Translations under genes and position numbers: made by a program
Assembly: GCA_026120035.1 (NCBI GenBank)
Contig: JALRME010000011.1
Coordinates: forward strand, 1,076,127 to 1,140,126
From: Coleophoma eucalyptorum
Taxonomy: Eukaryota > Ascomycota > Leotiomycetes > Helotiales > Dermateaceae
DNA: 64,000 nt
Direction: 5' to 3'
Part shown: one piece after another, positions 59,911-64,000 of the stretch
Position numbering within the stretch: the first letter of the stretch is position 1
Layout: the number at the start of each line of letters is the position of its first letter
The notes under the pieces: model-generated
The model's database searches: none
What the model saw: the letters and a program-made list of their open reading frames with translations, nothing else
What the model was told of the DNA's origin: nothing

Positions 59911-60439
59911 CTTAGTGATCAGGAGAGGAAGATTCTTTATTTCCGAAAGTGTCTCTTGGAGTTGATGATAAGAGAATATTACAAAGCAGACAGCGCAAGG
60001 GTCCAACAACGTCCCTGGTGCGATTACGTGACTCGTGTTGTTCGACCGCTAGAGTAATCAGCAACCATTATGCCGACTTTGGGTGTATGCAGGCATTGCT
60101 TCAGCTATAACGAGAGTGGTACCGCGGGATACGTGGTGTATATGCGATGCGGTTGCGGATTTGACGCGGGAACTGCTTTGTCAGAGTGGGAGGATCCCCG
60201 CAAAACAGGGGTCTGCAGGCGGGATATGCGGACACGAATCCGGACGCGAGCGGACCTTTAATCATCTAGGTTAATCTGGTCAGAGTAATAGAAATCATGG
60301 ATTCATCTCAATACGACTCGGAAATGAATATATAAAGGACATCTACTCGCTCTACAAATGAAAGTTCATCAGCATTTCTTGTTTGCAAAATCATCAATTT
60401 GGGCAGAACAACTTCAGCACCCCCATCGCCATCTTCATT
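59911..60439. promoter_or_regulatory. Divergent promoter of Zn2Cys6 regulator and NmrA-like gene
   Basis: 529 bases between outward-facing ATGs. TATATAAAGG at 60329-60338 is about 102 bases before the NmrA-like ATG and is a good TATA-box candidate. Zn2Cys6 proteins often bind CGG half-sites; CGG occurs at 60152-60154 (GCGGTTGCGG) and nearby, but no binding site is established. Confidence 0.45.
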
Positions 60440-61396
60440 ATGTCTGATATCAAATTAGTTGCAATCGCCGGTGTATATATTCCACAAGGAAAAGTTTGCG
60501 GAGATAACTAACAACTTAACTAGGCCTCTGGCACGCTTGGGCCTTATGTCCTTAAAGCACTCACCGACGCAAAATTCCAAGTCAAGATCCTTACCAGGTC
60601 CAAGAAGCCTGGAGAATTTGATGCAAGTATCGAGGTAGTTGAAGTCGACTTCAACTCCATCGAGTTTTTGACTGCTGCGCTCAAAGGTGTAGATGCAGTC
60701 GTATCCACCGTGGCCGGTACAGCCATCAAATTTCAGACTACGTTGGTCGATGCTGCTGCCGCTGCTGGAGTAAAGCGCTTTATTCCTTCTGAGTACGGCT
60801 CTGTTACTACCAACCAAAAGTTAGAATCGCTTCCTCTCTACGAAAACGTGTTCATGATCAGGCATCGCCTTCAAGAAAAGGCAAATGCAGGACAATTGAC
60901 CTGGACGGTGCTTGCGTGTGGAGCCTTCCTGGAGTTCCTGTTTGTGGCGGGCGATGCGGGCCTCATAGATTTTGCAGACCGCAAAGTTACGTTGTTCGAC
61001 GGGGGGGATAACAGGATTAGTTCTACTTCTCTCGAGACGGCCGGGCGGGCTATCGCGGCAATTTTGAAGAACCTAGAGGCCACCAAAAACAGGATCGTAA
61101 AAGTTTCGGAGGTAATATTGACGCAGAATCAGTTATTGACAATCGCAGAAAGATTGAGGCCCGAGGACAAATGGGAGATTAGTAAGGTTGCTGCAAGTGC
61201 GGTTTTGAAAGAGGGGCTGGATGGATTCCGCGCTGGCAACATTAGCCTTGCAGTCATTACCAAGATTATTCAAGGTACAGGATTTGCCGGCGAAACATAC
61301 GGCAGTGCTTATGACGAGACGGACAACGAGCTTCTTGGAGTCAGGGACTTGACGGAGGAGGATTTGAAGAAGATATTGGCTCAGAGGCTTGCATAG
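60440..61396 (+). CDS. NmrA-like / isoflavone-reductase-like NAD(P)-binding protein
   Basis: Exons 60440-60472 and 60524-61396 join to 301 residues. The join restores the dinucleotide-binding loop VAIAGASGTLGPYVLKAL. Other supports are VKILTRSKK after beta-2 (basic residues preferring NADPH), GVDAVVSTVAG and GVKRFIPSEYGS, all typical of NmrA and isoflavone-reductase-like proteins. Members are either reductases of small aromatic molecules or redox-sensing regulators; this one keeps a full-length C-terminal domain. The substrate is unknown. It is divergent from, and possibly controlled by, the Zn2Cys6 regulator at 59910. Confidence 0.88.
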
Positions 61397-61709
61397 ACCG
61401 CACACTTGGAGGGGCAAGATGTTACGAACACATGACAGCTGATGGCCTGAGGCTCGGCGAAGGAGGCTCGCACAGAGAACCATCAGTGGAGATCACGGGA
61501 TCGCAATACATCACGTGATTGGATCAGTGGATCAGTAGGATCAGTGAGTGATCCAAGTGATCCAACTGATCCATGGGGTACGACGGTCTATATAAGTAAA
61601 TAGTATTTCCTTAGTTTAGGAGCTTCGTACTTAACTCAAATAATATCTTTTGACTGTTAGTAACGTAGTTCACACTCAACCTACCTACTACCTATAACAC
61701 ACCTACCTG
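61397..61709. other. Gene-free stretch with GATCA-rich run
   Basis: About 61515-61573 holds repeated GGATCA/GATCC-type words (ATTGGATCAGTGGATCAGT and following), a small irregular repeat just past the NmrA gene. Confidence 0.6.
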
Positions 61710-62834
61710 TAAGAACCTGACATACTCAGAATAGACAATTGGGAATCCAGATATATGTTATGTAACCAAAAATATATCATATGACCCAAGACCATATGCG
61801 TAAGCGAGTATAAGCAGAGTCGGAGGGGTTTCGGACCTAGTAAGCATATAAGAGGGATATATCATAGAATTTGGTTTCTTTCTCTTCTTCTTTTCTTATC
61901 TTTTTTGTGTCCTTCGTACGAGACCTATAGGATATAGTCAATATAAGGTTATTATGCTCCTAAACACCTCTATCCTACTATTGATCAAACCTATGTCTTC
62001 ATAATATTCATTAAAGTGCTCTAATTATTCTAGAGATATTTCATTATCTATCTAGCTATTTTCGGATACATCGGCCCTCTAGCTAGCTAGGAATTACTCT
62101 CGAGGGTACTAGGAATCTAGGTGATTTTTGCCTTTGAAAACGATATACGGAGGAATAGTCCAACCTTATGAATTAACTCCCTAAATAATTATAACCTATT
62201 CTCGATTACTAGGCTAACGTAGCTTTGGTCTAGTCGTACCGTCGGAGCTTATTATAACGATAGTAGTTCTAATTTGTCCTATTAAAAACCTAGTCTTATT
62301 AAAGTTATAGATATCCTCGATACGTATCTTAAATTTCGTAATAAAATTTGTTATAAGCTTAAACCAAGCTTAAATCTTTACTAGATCCTTATAAAGTGCT
62401 CTCTGATTATCGTACGAACGCGTTTGATATATTTTTAGTTATAGTTATCGTTTTATAAAGTTTGTAGCCTATTTCTTTCTAATAGGTAATACGTCGCGTT
62501 CACGAAGGAGGAGATTGGCTATATCTTTAATACTACTAATTGTAAAGACATAGGTTTGATCAATGGTAGGATAGAGGTGTTTGGGAGCACAATAACCTTA
62601 TATTGACTATATCCTATAGGTCTCGTACGAAGGACACAAAAAAGATAAGAAAAGAAGAAGAGAAAGAAACCAAATTCTATAACATGTCCCTCTTATATGC
62701 TTACTAGGTCCGAAACCCCTCCGACTCTACTCATACTCGCTTACGCATACTGTCTTAGGTTATATGACATATGTTTGATCACATAACATATATCTGGATT
62801 CCCAATTGTCTATTCTAAGCATGTTAGGTTCTTA
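61710..62834. mobile_element. Inverted-repeat (foldback) element or two inverted LTRs
   Basis: Left arm 61710 to about 61999 and right arm about 62547-62834 are near-perfect reverse complements over roughly 290 bases. Both arms start from the outer ends with TAAGAACCTGACAT/TAAGAACCTAACAT and share AGACAATTGGGAATCCAGATA and TTCGTACGAGACCTATAGGA. The spacer of about 550 bases is AT-rich without a coding frame. The left arm could start at 61708 as TGTAAGAACC, an LTR-like beginning, so this may be two LTRs in opposite orientation or a non-autonomous foldback transposon. No target duplication is clear. Confidence 0.75.
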
Positions 62835-63126
62835 TATTACCCCCCTCCTTTTGTGACTGTTTGTCCTTAAACAGTGTCGGGGGCGATACGGTGGGTTTTC
62901 GGGGTGGAACAAAGAAAATCCTACCTAGTATTGTTGATTTCTATTGACACAAAGGACAATACTAAGGATCTTAGTATTGTCGATTTTGAACAATAGCAGT
63001 AGGTAGATATAAGCCAAGAAATTTCCTCCTAGCTTTCTCTCTTTCTTTCTTTCTTTGGCTTCCTGAAAAAATCACAAATCGTACGTATGCCTCCAGACTT
63101 GTTGTTTGGATACTGACTTATGTAGA

Positions 63127-63153
63127 CAATCAATCAATCAATCAATCAATCAA
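63127..63153 (+). repeat. CAAT tetranucleotide microsatellite
   Basis: Six to seven tandem CAAT units. Confidence 0.9.
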
Positions 63154-63206
63154 CGTAGGTTTATAGTCGAGGGGGTTTCGTAGGGGTTTCGGTCTCGCTA
63201 ACCATA

Positions 63207-64000
63207 AGTATAGCGTCATACCTGTCCCTGTTCCCGCCGGTGCCCTCCCGGGTGCCTACCAAGTCTGTTGCGTGCGGTGCCTGCGTCGTATGAAGGTCTA
63301 TAGGGATCATAATTGTGATTTCTCAAAGAAATCATCTAAGAAGTATGCGTACTACACACAGCAGAATGCGGCGTATGTTCCGGTAAGTTCCTTATAGTTT
63401 CCTACTCCGAAACCCCTCCGACTTAGCTTATACTCTATAGCTGCCCTGGTTCGTGAAGGAGGAGTTCGTGGCTCTTTGGGTGTATGGGGAGGAAGGAGAG
63501 GTCCGGGCTGCCGCGGTAGCGCTAGATGAAGTCCTATTGGTAGCCGATGCGGAGGCTCCAAAGGACCTTGCCTCCTACCAGATAGCTCTTCTGGAGGAGA
63601 CTCGGTTCCTACGGGCCGAAACTCGACGCCTTTGGGAGCAAGAGGAGGAGTTCCGGAGGGAGACTCGTGCCTTTATGGCAGAGGCTCGCGCCTGGATGGA
63701 GGTAAGTTCTGATTTAGATCCGAAAGCCCTCCGAATCAGTTCTGACATCCATAGGGGGTAATGGTAGAGAGGGGTGCGGCTGCTAAGAAGGCGCCCACCA
63801 AGAAGGGTGGAAAGAGGAAGTGGGGAGAGGTCGGGGGGGATTCGGCTTTGGGGGGTACTACTACCACCACTGGCTTTGGTCCTGTCGGGACATCCCGAGA
63901 ATTAGGGTTAGGGTTAGGGTTAGGGTTAGGGTTAGGGTTAGGGTTAGGGTTAGGGTTAGGGTTAGGGTTAGGGTTAGGGTTAGGGTTAGGGTTAGGGTTA
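63207..64000 (+). CDS. Subtelomeric zinc-finger-like/coiled-coil gene truncated by the telomere
   Basis: Exons about 63207-63382, 63441-63701 and 63755 onward keep one frame. The first has a Cys-rich motif (CCVRCLRRMKVYRDHNC) like Cys motifs in dispersed fungal repeat-encoded proteins, but later cysteines of that pattern are Tyr. The second has an acidic coiled coil (LEETRFLRAETRRLWEQEEE). The third is basic and Gly/Thr-rich (KKAPTKKGGKRKWGE). From 63902 the frame passes into TTA GGG codons (Leu-Gly) with no stop before the end. The 5' end is unresolved; an intron at about 63155-63206 ending in TATAG is likely. The protein family is not recognised. Confidence 0.5.
63902..64000 (+). repeat. 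Telomeric TTAGGG array
   Basis: Sixteen perfect TTAGGG units plus TTA reach the window edge. The G-rich strand reads outward 5'-to-3', which marks this as the right chromosome end. Confidence 0.98.

Noticed and set aside
63352..63561. Minus-strand frame across the subtelomeric intron
   Set aside because: Antisense to the better supported plus-strand exons.
63902..64000. Leu-Gly coding potential of the telomere as a real protein domain
   Set aside because: TTAGGG is open in this frame by its nature; only the in-phase junction with the upstream exon is meaningful.
1..64000. CRISPR arrays, bacterial-type operons or riboswitches
   Set aside because: No spaced direct repeats, no polycistronic spacing; the intron-rich genes show a eukaryotic genome.

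Overview
The window is the right-hand end of a chromosome from a filamentous ascomycete (Pezizomycotina). It finishes in about 99 bases of (TTAGGG)n reading outward. Genes carry short introns (about 40-170 nt) with GTAAGT-like donors, and the families are typical of filamentous fungi: Zn2Cys6 regulators, MFS transporters, an F-box protein and DUF6594. AT-rich blocks carry C-to-T/G-to-A nonsense changes of the kind left by repeat-induced point mutation (RIP). The species cannot be fixed from sequence alone. Exon joins below were worked out by hand from reading frame, GT-AG sites and family alignment; there are no transcripts behind them.

Layout. 1-3.6 kb: a divergent pair, a 2OG-Fe dioxygenase (running off the left edge) and a PLP-dependent fold-type-I enzyme. 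4.3-6.7 kb: a decayed small cysteine-containing protein gene and an F-box gene with a frameshift. 8.0-10.2 kb: a nine-exon amino-acid permease. 11.6-15.9 kb: a glycosyltransferase-like gene, an iron-type alcohol dehydrogenase relic and an SRR1-like gene. 16-26 kb: AT-rich desert holding a structurally complete but mutated Copia LTR retrotransposon (188-bp LTRs, CTATT target duplication). 26.3-32.9 kb: allantoate-type MFS transporter, a Zn2Cys6 regulator that has lost one zinc-ligand cysteine, and an esterase pseudogene. 33.4-39.8 kb: sugar-use group of a GH32 beta-fructosidase, a divergent sugar transporter, and a second transporter with one in-frame stop.

41.5-49.5 kb: a Ser/Thr kinase divergent from a caspase-pseudokinase fusion, then a small conserved gene, a DUF6594 membrane protein and an unrecognised, apparently damaged gene. 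The kinase/caspase pair looks like a signalling or cell-death unit. 50.1-54.2 kb: the most striking locus, an ArnA-type sugar N-formyltransferase followed on the same strand by one gene fusing a UDP-glucuronate-decarboxylase-like SDR to a WecE-like sugar aminotransferase. Together these predict synthesis of a 4-formamido-4-deoxy sugar nucleotide, a bacterial style of chemistry. 56.1-61.4 kb: a SnoaL/pathogen-related-like protein, and a Zn2Cys6 regulator divergent from an NmrA-like reductase.

61.7-64 kb: subtelomere, with a 1.1-kb inverted-repeat structure, then a gene whose last exon runs in frame straight into the telomere and whose introns closely resemble each other.
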